64,000 nucleotides of DNA from Oceanicaulis sp. (GTDB taxonomy: Bacteria; Pseudomonadota; Alphaproteobacteria; Caulobacterales; Maricaulaceae). The notes under the pieces are model-generated. The model had not been told where the DNA came from. It saw nothing but the letters and a program-made list of their open reading frames with translations, and did no database searches. The stretch covers positions 1,800,813-1,864,812 of the forward strand of contig CP157796.1 of NCBI GenBank assembly GCA_040112665.1. The letters are read 5' to 3'. Made by a program: the position numbers and the translations under genes. Positions 28,392-36,433 of the stretch are shown here, piece after piece (position 1 is the stretch's first letter; every line of letters begins with the position of its first letter).

Positions 28392-28444
28392 CGTTCAGCT
28401 ACCTTTCGCTTCCGCTAAAGTTTGCTATCTGCTAACCTCCGCGC

Positions 28445-28695
28445 ATGAAGCGTGTGGTCTATGAGCGGCAGGCGGTGAGAACGCTCGCGAAAATGCCCGC
28501 GAACACGGCGGGCTTGATCCGTGAGAAGATTGATCACTCGCCGCCGATCCCACCTCGCTTGGAAACAACGTCAGGCGCTTGAAGGGCCGGGAAGGCGTTT
28601 TTCGCCTCAGGGTCGGGGACTGGCGCGTTCTCTACCGGGACGGTGTCGTGATCGCGGTCATCCGGATCGCGCCGCGCGGATCGGCTTATGAATGA
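28445..28695 (+). pseudogene. RelE/ParE-family toxin gene broken by a one-base frameshift
   Basis: ATG 28445 encodes MKRVVYERQAVRTLAKMPA, a RelE-type start, but the frame changes near 28536/28537. It then ends early at TGA (28580-28582). The next frame resumes at once with LGNNVRRLKGREGVFRLRVG and DWRVLYRD, the classic C-terminal half of RelE-like mRNA interferases, and stops at 28695. Inserting one base after 28536 restores a full toxin of about 84 residues. This is either a natural loss of toxin with the antitoxin kept, or a sequencing error. The antitoxin gene follows directly. Confidence 0.85.
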
Positions 28696-28702
28696 GGATG
28701 TC

Positions 28703-29077
28703 ATGTCGAGACAGGTGATCACCGCTCCGAACGGCGACCGGCTCGTCGTCATGCCGGAGGCCGAGTACGAGGCTCTGGTCGAGGCGGTCGAGGACGCCGA
28801 GGACCGGGCCGTGGTGGACGCTTATGATCGTGCGGCTGCGGCGGGATTGACCGATCCGGTTCCCTCCGAGATCGTCGATCGCCTGCTCTCCGGCGCTGAA
28901 AGCAAGGTGCGGATCTGGCGCGAGCATCGCGGCCTGTCGGCGGTCGAACTCGCGCGCGCCGCCGAACTGAGCGCGCCCTACGTCTCCCAGATAGAAAGCG
29001 GCCGCCGGGAGCCGGGCATCGACGCCCTGAAGCGTCTGGCGGCCGCCTTGAAGGTGGATATCGACGATCTCGTCTGA
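28703..29077 (+). CDS. XRE-type antitoxin (HigA/RelB-like partner)
   Basis: 124 residues from ATG 28703, with gagg 5 bases upstream; an ATG at 28688 would overlap the toxin. The N-terminal part (EAEYEALVEAVEDAEDR) resembles the toxin-wrapping part of antitoxins. Residues about 66-120 form an XRE helix-turn-helix (LSAVELARAAELSAPYVSQI) that likely binds the operon promoter. Toxin-first order matches HigBA-type loci. The antitoxin frame is intact while the toxin is broken. Confidence 0.88.
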   Translation: MSRQVITAPNGDRLVVMPEAEYEALVEAVEDAEDRAVVDAYDRAAAAGLTDPVPSEIVDRLLSGAESKVRIWREHRGLSAVELARAAELSAPYVSQIESGRREPGIDALKRLAAALKVDIDDLV

Positions 29078-29081
29078 ACAA

Positions 29082-29111
29082 AAACGCCCCGCTCGTCCGA
29101 GCGGGGCGTTT
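29082..29111. terminator. Bidirectional terminator between antitoxin and metalloprotease genes
   Basis: 14-bp perfect stem aaacgccccgctcg / cgagcggggcgttt with a 2-nt apparent loop. A-run on the left and T-run on the right let it serve both convergent genes. Confidence 0.88.
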
Positions 29112-29132
29112 GTGTCCGACCCTGGCCGCTGA

Positions 29133-31715
29133 TTAGAGGCCGGACGCCTTTATCAGCGCGCGCAGGTGGGCGCGGTGGGCCTTGGCTTCACGGCTGCCGA
29201 TGAGGTCGGGCAGCCAGTCCGGGCCGACCCAGCCCTTGACGTCGTTGATCGACGCCAGCGCCGCAGAGCGGGCGAAGGGCGCATACGGGCCCGACGGGCT
29301 CGCGATCGCGATCAGCTGCTGCAGATAGGCCACCTGCAGGTTCTGCCGGTAGGTGTTCGGCTCGCCGCGCACGTCGGCGGCGAACATGATCGCCGTCAGG
29401 TCCTGCATGTAGTCGGCGACCGGGTACTCCCCGCCGTAACGCGCCGCGTCACCCATACGGTTCAGGACGTTGGGGTGGACGAGGTGTGCGAGGATCGCCT
29501 GCTGCTGGGCGAAGGCCCGGGCGTGCAGGGACGGGTCCTCGTCGGTCGGGAAGTGGTCGAAGAAGCGCCGCTGGCGCTGCAGCCGGTCGGCGTAGGCCTC
29601 CTCCACGGTGAAGGCGTCGGGGCCGAACACCGCCGCTTCGAGCACGTCGAGCGCCTGCTCCTGCTTGGCGCGGGGGACCGGCACGAAGGGCGTCTGAGCG
29701 CCTTCCTGACCGACCACGGCGCGGTTGTTGTAGATGCCGCCGACATGACGGCTCGCCACGTTCGCCGCGCCGAAGCGCTGGCCGGAGAGGATGAGATAGC
29801 TCGTCAGAAGGTTCTGATAAGTCTCGCCTTCTTCGACCGCGATCTCGGGCAGGCGCGCCAGCGTGTCGTTGATCAGCGCCACCCGGCCTTCGGCCCAGGC
29901 GACAGGATCGTCGGACAGGTCGTTGATCATCACCCGCGGGTCGATGTGACGGCCGGGCGAACGCATGTCGTCGGCATCGTTGCCCAAGAACAGCTCACGC
30001 TCGGTCGATCGTGCGAGGATCGTGGGCAGAGCCGCGTCCTCAGCGGTGTAACCGTACTGGATCGCCCAGACATCGTAGGCGCCCGGAATTTCCTGGGAGT
30101 ACTGCACGCTCGCGCCGGGCTCGCCGGGCAGGTTCAGCGCCGGGTAGTCCATGATCGAGTGGGTCACGGTCTGGCCCGAGGCGAGCTCTTCCAGGCTCAC
30201 GCCCGAGCTTGCGCCCATGTTGTGCATCAGGCCCAGCGTGTGGCCGATCTCGTGGATGACGAGATAGTGGAGCGCCTGGCGGATCAGCTCGTCGATATCG
30301 ACCTGGCTCGCGCCCTGCGCCCTGAGCGCGGCGACGCCGGCCTGGGTCTCGAACTGCAGGTGTTCGGCGAAATTGCACATCGCGCCGTGCTCATGATCGT
30401 GCGCGAACATGTGCGCCGGCTCGCCGGTCAGCTCGGCGAGCTGGTCTGCGGGCAGCCACTGGCTGAGGCCGGCCACCTCGAACAGCTCGGAATAGCGGAT
30501 GCGATTCGTCAGGAAGACGTATTCGAGCATGATGTCCGCGCCGATGATCTCGCCGGTGCGCGGGTTGGTGAAGCTCGGCCCGTAGCCGCCGAAGGGCGGG
30601 GTGGGCGAAGAGGTCCAGCGCAGCACGTTGTAGCGGATGTCGCCGGCGTCCCAGTCCGCGTCGTCGGGCTGAACGCGCACTTCGATGGCGTTGGAGAAGC
30701 CCGCCGCCTCGAAGGCCTGGTTCCAGGTCAGCGCCGCCTCGCGGATGGTGTCGCGCAGTTCGAGCGGGGTGGTGTTCTCGATCCACCACACGATCGGCTC
30801 GACCGGGTCGGAGATTTCCGCCTCGGGGTCCTGCTTGACCAGCCGCCAGCGATTGATGACGTCGTCATACGGCGTCACCGAGGTGTCGGTGAGATTGGTC
30901 ACGCGCTGGCCGAAATAGCCCACGCGGAAATCGTCCGCGCGCGGCTCGAAACCCTCTTCGGGCATGGCCACGAAGGAGTGCTGCAGCAGCACCGCCACGG
31001 TGCGCGGATCGGTGATCTCCGCGCCGGCCGGGCCGTTCGGCGTGCCGTCGTGATAGACGTACTCGACGACCACGTCGGTGTTTTCCGGATAGGAGCGCAC
31101 GTCGGTGATACGGGTCTGGCCCGACTGCAGCCGGCCGAGCTGGAACGTGGTCCGGGCCGCCGGACCCCGCGGCGGGGTCGGCTTGATCTGGTGCAGGTCT
31201 TCGCCGCGGAGCAGGTCGCCTACGTCGATCAGATAGCGCGCCGGCGCGGCGTCCTCGCCTTCGCCCGCGGGCGTTTCCGCTTCGATGTCGAGCATGGCGA
31301 GCGGCGCGCGGGTGATGTTCGCGTCCGCGGCGCGCGAGAGCGCGTTGTCTTCATCGAAGGAGAAGTTCGTGTTTTCCGCAGCGATCTCGATCTCGCCGTA
31401 GCGCTTGGTGAAGGTCAGCACCCGGTTGGCGCGGAACTGGCCGCGGAAATGCCCGACCCGGGGCGCGCCGTTCTCGGTGTAGGTGAAATAAATCACCTCT
31501 TCGCCGAGTTGGTCTTCGCCGATCTCCATGTAGAGATCGCCGTCCTCGGGATCGCGATAGAGCGTGAACAGGCCTTCGAAGCGCTCGAAGTCCTCGGTGA
31601 AGCTCTCGATGGTGTCGTCGTCCTCGTCCGCCTCGGCGTCCTGAGCGAAGCCGGGCGCACCGGCGACCACGGCCGCGAGCAGCGCCGCGGACCAGCGGCT
31701 GCGAATAAAGCGCAT
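29133..31715 (-). CDS. Zinc-dependent metalloprotease, DUF5117/DUF4953 type, exported
   Basis: 860 residues. Signal peptide 1-24 (cut after GFA). An N-terminal acidic linker precedes a beta-rich DUF5117-like region (about 60-320). The catalytic zinc motif HEIGHTLGLMHN starts at H488 (HExxH at 488-492, third-ligand H498). A C-terminal helical region continues to the end. Members are large periplasmic or secreted proteases of unknown substrate, frequent in Bacteroidetes and marine alphaproteobacteria. It seems to be transcribed alone. Confidence 0.88.
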   Translation of the reverse strand: MRFIRSRWSAALLAAVVAGAPGFAQDAEADEDDDTIESFTEDFERFEGLFTLYRDPEDGDLYMEIGEDQLGEEVIYFTYTENGAPRVGHFRGQFRANRVLTFTKRYGEIEIAAENTNFSFDEDNALSRAADANITRAPLAMLDIEAETPAGEGEDAAPARYLIDVGDLLRGEDLHQIKPTPPRGPAARTTFQLGRLQSGQTRITDVRSYPENTDVVVEYVYHDGTPNGPAGAEITDPRTVAVLLQHSFVAMPEEGFEPRADDFRVGYFGQRVTNLTDTSVTPYDDVINRWRLVKQDPEAEISDPVEPIVWWIENTTPLELRDTIREAALTWNQAFEAAGFSNAIEVRVQPDDADWDAGDIRYNVLRWTSSPTPPFGGYGPSFTNPRTGEIIGADIMLEYVFLTNRIRYSELFEVAGLSQWLPADQLAELTGEPAHMFAHDHEHGAMCNFAEHLQFETQAGVAALRAQGASQVDIDELIRQALHYLVIHEIGHTLGLMHNMGASSGVSLEELASGQTVTHSIMDYPALNLPGEPGASVQYSQEIPGAYDVWAIQYGYTAEDAALPTILARSTERELFLGNDADDMRSPGRHIDPRVMINDLSDDPVAWAEGRVALINDTLARLPEIAVEEGETYQNLLTSYLILSGQRFGAANVASRHVGGIYNNRAVVGQEGAQTPFVPVPRAKQEQALDVLEAAVFGPDAFTVEEAYADRLQRQRRFFDHFPTDEDPSLHARAFAQQQAILAHLVHPNVLNRMGDAARYGGEYPVADYMQDLTAIMFAADVRGEPNTYRQNLQVAYLQQLIAIASPSGPYAPFARSAALASINDVKGWVGPDWLPDLIGSREAKAHRAHLRALIKASGL

Positions 31716-31868
31716 GATGGAATCCCCTCCCGTTCTGTATCGAACAAACTAGGTCCGAACACCCCGGGGGGCCAAGGCGCGGAACGTTACCATTCGTTCA
31801 AATTGCAGCCCGCTGTCGCCTTTATGCACAGACCGCTGCACCCGCGCGGCTGGCGTGCGCCACGCTTT

Positions 31869-31883
31869 GTTCTATAAACGTTC
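31869..31883 (+). promoter_or_regulatory. LexA (SOS) box, alphaproteobacterial type
   Basis: GTTC-TATAAAC-GTTC is an exact match to the direct-repeat LexA box of Alphaproteobacteria (GTTCN7GTTC). It lies 31 bp before the ATG of the small gene at 31915. Its TATAAA core could be a -10 element, so LexA would block the promoter directly. Confidence 0.7.
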
Positions 31884-31914
31884 CTGTGAGCACAGCCGAG
31901 ATCGGCGAGGGGAT

Positions 31915-32136
31915 ATGAGCGGCGAGGACGAGACATTGCGCGACGCGCTGGCCTACGCGCTGTGGCGCTCGCCCTGGCGGACGCGGCTCGGCGGGCTGGA
32001 CGCGTGCCGGCTCGCCGCGGCCGATCTGGTGCGTCATCTTCGGCGCGCTGGCTACGAGGTCCGCCCAGGCCCCCCGATGGAGCCGCACGGGGGGCTTTCC
32101 AGAGGCGCGCCGGACGATCAGTCCTCCGCCCACTGA
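31915..32136 (+). CDS. Small protein of unknown function, probably SOS-controlled
   Basis: 73 residues from ATG 31915 with gcgagggg upstream. N-terminal DETLRDALAYALWRSPWRTR, then a short amphipathic helix and a Pro/Gly-rich tail; no membrane helix. No family recognised. The perfect LexA box upstream suggests induction by DNA damage. Its 3' end overlaps the end of the PKHD hydroxylase gene by 19 bp on the other strand. An in-frame upstream ATG at 31855 lies before the LexA box and is not favoured. Confidence 0.6.
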   Translation: MSGEDETLRDALAYALWRSPWRTRLGGLDACRLAAADLVRHLRRAGYEVRPGPPMEPHGGLSRGAPDDQSSAH

Positions 32137-32780
32137 CGCAAGAGATTCGCCCGGCTCTTGGCGATCCGGTCATAGGCTTCGGTCTTGCCGCCGGTCCTGA
32201 AGACCTCGCGTGCGGCCGCGCCGAGATCGAACAGGATCTCTCGCTGGTCGGCCCGGCGCACGAAGCTGCGCACCCAGCCTACACAGGCCAGGCGCTCGCC
32301 TCGGGTCACAGGCGTCACCTCGTGCAGGGCGCCTGTCGGGTAGAGCACCGCGTCACCGGCTTCGAGCTTCACCTCCGTCGCCCCGGCGCTGTCGTAAAGC
32401 ACCAGCGCGCCGCCTTCATAGCCGGACGGATCGCTGAGAAAGACGGTGAAGGACAGATCGCTGCGGCTGCGCCCCATCAGCGCGTCGTCGACATGGACGC
32501 CATACGCCTCGCCCGGCCCGTAAAGGCTGATCATGGTGCGCAGGATGCGGTTCGGAAGGGCGGCTTCCCGGAACGTCTCATGACGATTGAGCGCGGCCTC
32601 GACCAGTCGTCTCGCGGTGTCCGCCTGAGGCCCGGGACGCATCTGCCGGTTCGCCTTCACCGCCCTGGCCGCCGCGCCCGCGGTCCGCGCGCCGTCGGAG
32701 AACAGGGCGGGATCGGCGGCGAGCTTTCGAACCGCAGCGAGGTCTTCGGCGTTCAAAACCTGTGAAAGGCGATGCAGCAT
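32118..32780 (-). CDS. Fe(II)/2-oxoglutarate-dependent PKHD-type hydroxylase, PiuC-like
   Basis: 220 residues. Iron ligands H96 and D98 (VHVDDALM) and H153 (GALHEVTPVTRGERL), with 2-oxoglutarate-binding R163. This is the PiuC/YbiX layout; members are often iron-regulated and near TonB siderophore receptors, but none is here. Substrate unknown. Confidence 0.9.
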   Translation of the reverse strand: MLHRLSQVLNAEDLAAVRKLAADPALFSDGARTAGAAARAVKANRQMRPGPQADTARRLVEAALNRHETFREAALPNRILRTMISLYGPGEAYGVHVDDALMGRSRSDLSFTVFLSDPSGYEGGALVLYDSAGATEVKLEAGDAVLYPTGALHEVTPVTRGERLACVGWVRSFVRRADQREILFDLGAAAREVFRTGGKTEAYDRIAKSRANLLRQWAED

Positions 32781-32850
32781 TGCGGGCTTTCTTGCAAATC
32801 GTTCGCAGCCGGGCTAGCACGGCCGCCACAAGAAAGAAAAGGACGCGCTC

Positions 32851-33795
32851 ATGGCTATCCGCAAGACCCCGTTGTTCTGGACCGCGAGTCTGGCCGCCGT
32901 CGCCGCCGGTTCGCTGGGCGCGTGCGGCGAGCCGGAGACCGGCCGGGAAAGCGCCGATCAGGTCGAACTGACCGATCCCGAAGCGCTGCGCGACGGCGAG
33001 GCGGCGATCACGGCGTCTGACGATGAAGCCGGTACACAGACCGAAACCGCGGCCGCGGGTCCCGATCTCGAAGGCGAGGGCGGAGAAGGCGGCGAAGGTG
33101 GCGAGGCCGGCGGCGAATTCGGCATCGACCCGGCGATCGCGGCCGACGATCCGGTGGTCTATCTTTCGGCGATCGAGGTGATGCGGGCGCACTATCTGGC
33201 GGGCCTCGCCGCGCTGGAAGCGGGAGACCGCAGCGCTGCGTCGGAAATGTTCTCCCACCCGGTCTCCGAGATCTACATCGACTTCGAACCGGTGATCGAG
33301 GAGCGCGGCGGCACGGTCATGCTCGAAGAGATGAACGAGGCCGCGGTGCTGCACTTCCAGGGCGCGTCGGACGAGGAGATCCGCAACGCGGTGGTCACCG
33401 TGCTCGAGCTTCTCGATCAGAACGAAGAGGTCGCGCCCGCGCCGCGCACCGAACAGGCGCTGGTGGACGCCGAGGTCCTGCTCGATCTCGCCGACCGCGC
33501 CGCGCTCCAGTACGGGTTCGCGGCGGGCGAAACCGCCGGCGGGGAAGCCTGGCTCGACGCTTATGGTTTCAACGCCGCCGCCCAGATCTACGCACGGCGC
33601 AAGACCGAGGCGATCATCCTCGAGCGCCCTGATCTGGCGCAGGCCATCGCCGAGCTTTTGGTGGTGATGGAGAGCGCGTTCAGCGACTATGATGGACCGG
33701 ACGAGAGCGCGCCGTCGCCTCAGGCCGTCGCGGATGCGGCGGAGGCGCTGCGCCGTCAGATCGACCCGCCGGGCGACGAGGCGACCGCGCCCTAG
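32851..33795 (+). CDS. Putative periplasmic lipoprotein, unknown
   Basis: 314 residues. Signal with lipobox LGAC (C25), then a Glu/Gly-rich low-complexity linker (about 70-90, repeated GEGGEGGE units). An all-helical domain follows from about 100 to 300 (VMRAHYLAGLAALEAGDRSA and similar), with His and Glu residues spaced as in helical metal-binding proteins. No family could be named. Divergent from the hydroxylase gene and convergent with the DUF3299 lipoprotein gene. Confidence 0.65.
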   Translation: MAIRKTPLFWTASLAAVAAGSLGACGEPETGRESADQVELTDPEALRDGEAAITASDDEAGTQTETAAAGPDLEGEGGEGGEGGEAGGEFGIDPAIAADDPVVYLSAIEVMRAHYLAGLAALEAGDRSAASEMFSHPVSEIYIDFEPVIEERGGTVMLEEMNEAAVLHFQGASDEEIRNAVVTVLELLDQNEEVAPAPRTEQALVDAEVLLDLADRAALQYGFAAGETAGGEAWLDAYGFNAAAQIYARRKTEAIILERPDLAQAIAELLVVMESAFSDYDGPDESAPSPQAVADAAEALRRQIDPPGDEATAP

Positions 33796-33799
33796 GCGG

Positions 33800-34363
33800 C
33801 TACTCCCTGTAGGGCGATACCGACCGGGCCGTCATCGCATAGGCGCTGGCGGCCAGATCGGTGTCCACGCGCTCGATCTCGATGCGCCCTTCCACCCAGA
33901 CCGGCTCCCACAGGCTGTCGAACCGGATCGGTTCGGGCGAGCGCAGATAGACCACCTGGTTGGGCGGCGGCGCGGGCGAGTGGATGCAGGCGCCGTGATA
34001 GGGCAGCAGCAGGAATTCCCGCGCCTCGCCGCGCTGGGCGTAGTTCAGCGGCAGGATGTAGCCCGGCATGCGGACGACCAGCCCGTCGAGATCCTCCACC
34101 ACGTTGAACGTGCCGATCTGGCCCTCGACCGGGCTCTGATTGAGGAAGCGGCCGAGCATGGAGGGATCGGCCCGGCCCTCGTCCAGCGCCTGGATCGTTT
34201 CGAGGTCCTCGTCGGGGATGAGGTCGCGCCAGCTGACCGTTTCAGCCTCGATCGAGGCGTCGACCGGCTCCAGTCCCAGATCCGCGCCCGGAGGCGGCGC
34301 TGCGTCCTCTCCGCAGGCGGCGAGCAGGACCAGGCTGGCGGCGAGGGCGAGGCGAAGCGTCAT
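33800..34363 (-). CDS. DUF3299 lipoprotein
   Basis: 187 residues from ATG 34363. Lipobox LAAC (about C17) after a short signal. The DUF3299 core is visible: MPGYILPL, FLLLPYHGACIHSPAPPPNQ. The conserved Cys/His in GACIH could bind a metal or haem, but this is not established. An upstream ATG at 34402 would only add residues before the signal peptide. Confidence 0.82.
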   Translation of the reverse strand: MTLRLALAASLVLLAACGEDAAPPPGADLGLEPVDASIEAETVSWRDLIPDEDLETIQALDEGRADPSMLGRFLNQSPVEGQIGTFNVVEDLDGLVVRMPGYILPLNYAQRGEAREFLLLPYHGACIHSPAPPPNQVVYLRSPEPIRFDSLWEPVWVEGRIEIERVDTDLAASAYAMTARSVSPYRE

Positions 34364-34521
34364 GATCGTTTCCGGTCCGTCGGCGACGTAACAAAGTAAC
34401 ATCCAGAATGGGGATCGCGGTGCCCTGCCGCAAGATGAATCCGAAATCCACGCTGTTTTAAGACCTTTGCGGGATGATCCTCTCCAGAACTGCGGAAAAA
34501 CGCGGTCAGGAGGGTGGATTG

Positions 34522-36357
34522 ATGGCGCTCGAGGATACGAGCAAACAAACCGTCGCGGCTGAGAGCCGGCGGATGAAACGGCTGCTGGTCGCGCGCAGCG
34601 CTGTGCGCGCCGTGCCGATGAATATCGTGAACGCGTTGCTTTTGAGCGTGCTTTTCCTGGGTCATGTCGACCCGGTCGCGCACGGGGCGTGGTTCTCGGT
34701 GCTCACGATCGCGGCGCTTCTGCGCCTGGCCTCGATGTGGCGCGCCACCCGCGCCGACCGGGTGCCGACCGACGGCGAGATGCTGCGCTACACCCTGATG
34801 AGCGGCGTTGTCGGGCTGTGCTGGGGCGCCACGCCGTTCCTTCTCACCGACTCCACCCCTGCGATCGTCGGTCACGCCGTTGCGCTTGTGATCGCGGGCA
34901 TGGTCGCCGGCGCGGGCCTGACCAGCGCGGCGGAGCACCGGGTGGTCACCGCCTACGCCGTGCCTGCGCTGGGTCTCTGGGCTGTCTCGCTGGCGCTCGA
35001 AGGCACCTGGCAGGGCTTTCTCGTCGCCTTCATGCTGGCGGCCTTCTATCTGGCGATGAACACGCTGACGAAGACCTATTCCAACACGCTGGCCGAAGCG
35101 GTCCGCGCCAATGTCGCGCTTGAAGAGGCGCACCGGCACACAGAGGCGCAGGCCGCCGCCCTGTCGCGCCTGGCCGAGCATAACGACCAGGCCGCCCGCC
35201 GCGCCGAAGATCAGGCGCGGGCGAGCGCGGCGATGATCGCGAACATGAGCCATGAACTGCGCTCCCCGCTGAACGGCGTGCTCGGCATGGCCCAGCTTCT
35301 GGCGGAGAACGATCTGTCCGCGGATCAGAAGCGCATGGCTCGCCGCATCACCGAATCCGGCGAGGAGCTGAACCGGCTCCTGACCGACGTGCTCGACGTC
35401 TCGCGCATTGAGGCAGGCAGGCTTGAGCTGAGCCTGGAGGACGTCACCGCCCGGAGCCTCGCCGATAAAGTGCGCCGGCGCATGCAGCCGATCGCCGACG
35501 CCAAGGGCGTGGCGTTCGAGGTGCAGGTGTCCGGGGAGGCCGTGCGCCCCTTGCGCGCCGATGAAGAACGGCTCCTGCAGCTCGCCACCATTTTCGTCGG
35601 CAACGCCGTGCGCTTCACCGACGCGGGCGGGGTGACCGCCGCCTTCATCGCCAAGCCGGGCGGAGAGGGCGAGGCGCGCCTGCGCGTGCAGGTCCGTGAC
35701 ACCGGATGCGGCGTGCCCGAAAGCGCGCGGCCGAACCTGTTCGACGCGCTGTCGGCGGACAAGATGGACGCGAATATCCGCGAGGCCGGCACCGGTCTCG
35801 GGCTCTACCTCGCCAAGCGCCTTGCGCGCCTGATGGACGGCGAGGTCGGCTACGAACCCGCCGCCAGCGGCGCCGGCTCCGTGTTCTGGTTCGAAGTCGG
35901 GCTGAAGCTCTCGGGCAAGGCCGACCGCTGGGCGGACGGCGAGCAGCTGACCTTCGAAGCGCGCCGGTTGCGCATGCTGGTGGGCGAGTCCGATCCTGCG
36001 CGCCGGTCCGTGCTGCTGGGTTATCTGAAATCGTTCAATTGCGTCGTCACCTGCGTGGAGACGAGCGAGGAACTGGTCGAAGCGCTGGGCGCGGCCGCCT
36101 ACGACTCGGTCGTGCTGGGTCTGGCGCTCAGCGATTGCGAGCCCGAAGAGGCCGCCGGCGATATCCGGGGTCTTGCGTCGACCGCAGCGATGACGCCGAT
36201 CGTGCGCCTGGTCCGCGATCTCGAACAGCCCGTTCTGGCTGCGGCGACCGAGACGCGCGTGCGCGCGCCGGTGTCGGCCGACGCCCTGCTGGACGGGCTG
36301 AACATGGCGCTGTCCAGCGATGCGGCGGCGCTCGCCAATCTGCGCCGCATCGCCTGA
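34522..36357 (+). CDS. Membrane sensor histidine kinase with a degenerate receiver domain
   Basis: 611 residues from ATG 34522, chosen for its aggaggg site 7 bases upstream (ATG 34474 has none). About five or six membrane helices (30-180), a coiled linker, HisKA with H244 in MSHELRSPLNG, and an ATPase domain with N361, DTGCGVP and GTGLGLYLAK. The C-terminal part (482-600) has the receiver fold but lacks the phosphoacceptor Asp (Gly533 sits in its place) and the conserved Lys (Ala582). It cannot be phosphorylated normally and may act as a docking or inhibitory module. Signal unknown. Confidence 0.85.
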   Translation: MALEDTSKQTVAAESRRMKRLLVARSAVRAVPMNIVNALLLSVLFLGHVDPVAHGAWFSVLTIAALLRLASMWRATRADRVPTDGEMLRYTLMSGVVGLCWGATPFLLTDSTPAIVGHAVALVIAGMVAGAGLTSAAEHRVVTAYAVPALGLWAVSLALEGTWQGFLVAFMLAAFYLAMNTLTKTYSNTLAEAVRANVALEEAHRHTEAQAAALSRLAEHNDQAARRAEDQARASAAMIANMSHELRSPLNGVLGMAQLLAENDLSADQKRMARRITESGEELNRLLTDVLDVSRIEAGRLELSLEDVTARSLADKVRRRMQPIADAKGVAFEVQVSGEAVRPLRADEERLLQLATIFVGNAVRFTDAGGVTAAFIAKPGGEGEARLRVQVRDTGCGVPESARPNLFDALSADKMDANIREAGTGLGLYLAKRLARLMDGEVGYEPAASGAGSVFWFEVGLKLSGKADRWADGEQLTFEARRLRMLVGESDPARRSVLLGYLKSFNCVVTCVETSEELVEALGAAAYDSVVLGLALSDCEPEEAAGDIRGLASTAAMTPIVRLVRDLEQPVLAAATETRVRAPVSADALLDGLNMALSSDAAALANLRRIA

Positions 36358-36381
36358 TCGGCCTTCACAGGCTGAACGAAG

Positions 36382-36410
36382 AACGCCGCGGGGCGACCCG
36401 CGGCGTTTCT
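36382..36410. terminator. Terminator between convergent kinase genes
   Basis: 11-bp perfect stem aacgccgcggg / cccgcggcgtt with a GCGA loop, followed by TTTcTcg on the plus side and preceded by cgaaga on the minus side. Works best for the plus-strand gene. Confidence 0.75.
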
Positions 36411-36433
36411 CGTTTCGGAAAGGCGGTGAGCGC

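Noticed and set aside
31732..31745. GTTC-N6-GAAC inverted repeat upstream of the metalloprotease gene, considered as a second LexA-type site
   Set aside because: Arms of only 4 bp and inverted rather than direct; does not match the alphaproteobacterial LexA box and is expected by chance.
29166..31877. A 903-codon plus-strand open frame across the metalloprotease gene
   Set aside because: No domain visible and biased composition. The minus frame has a signal peptide and HEIGH zinc motif.
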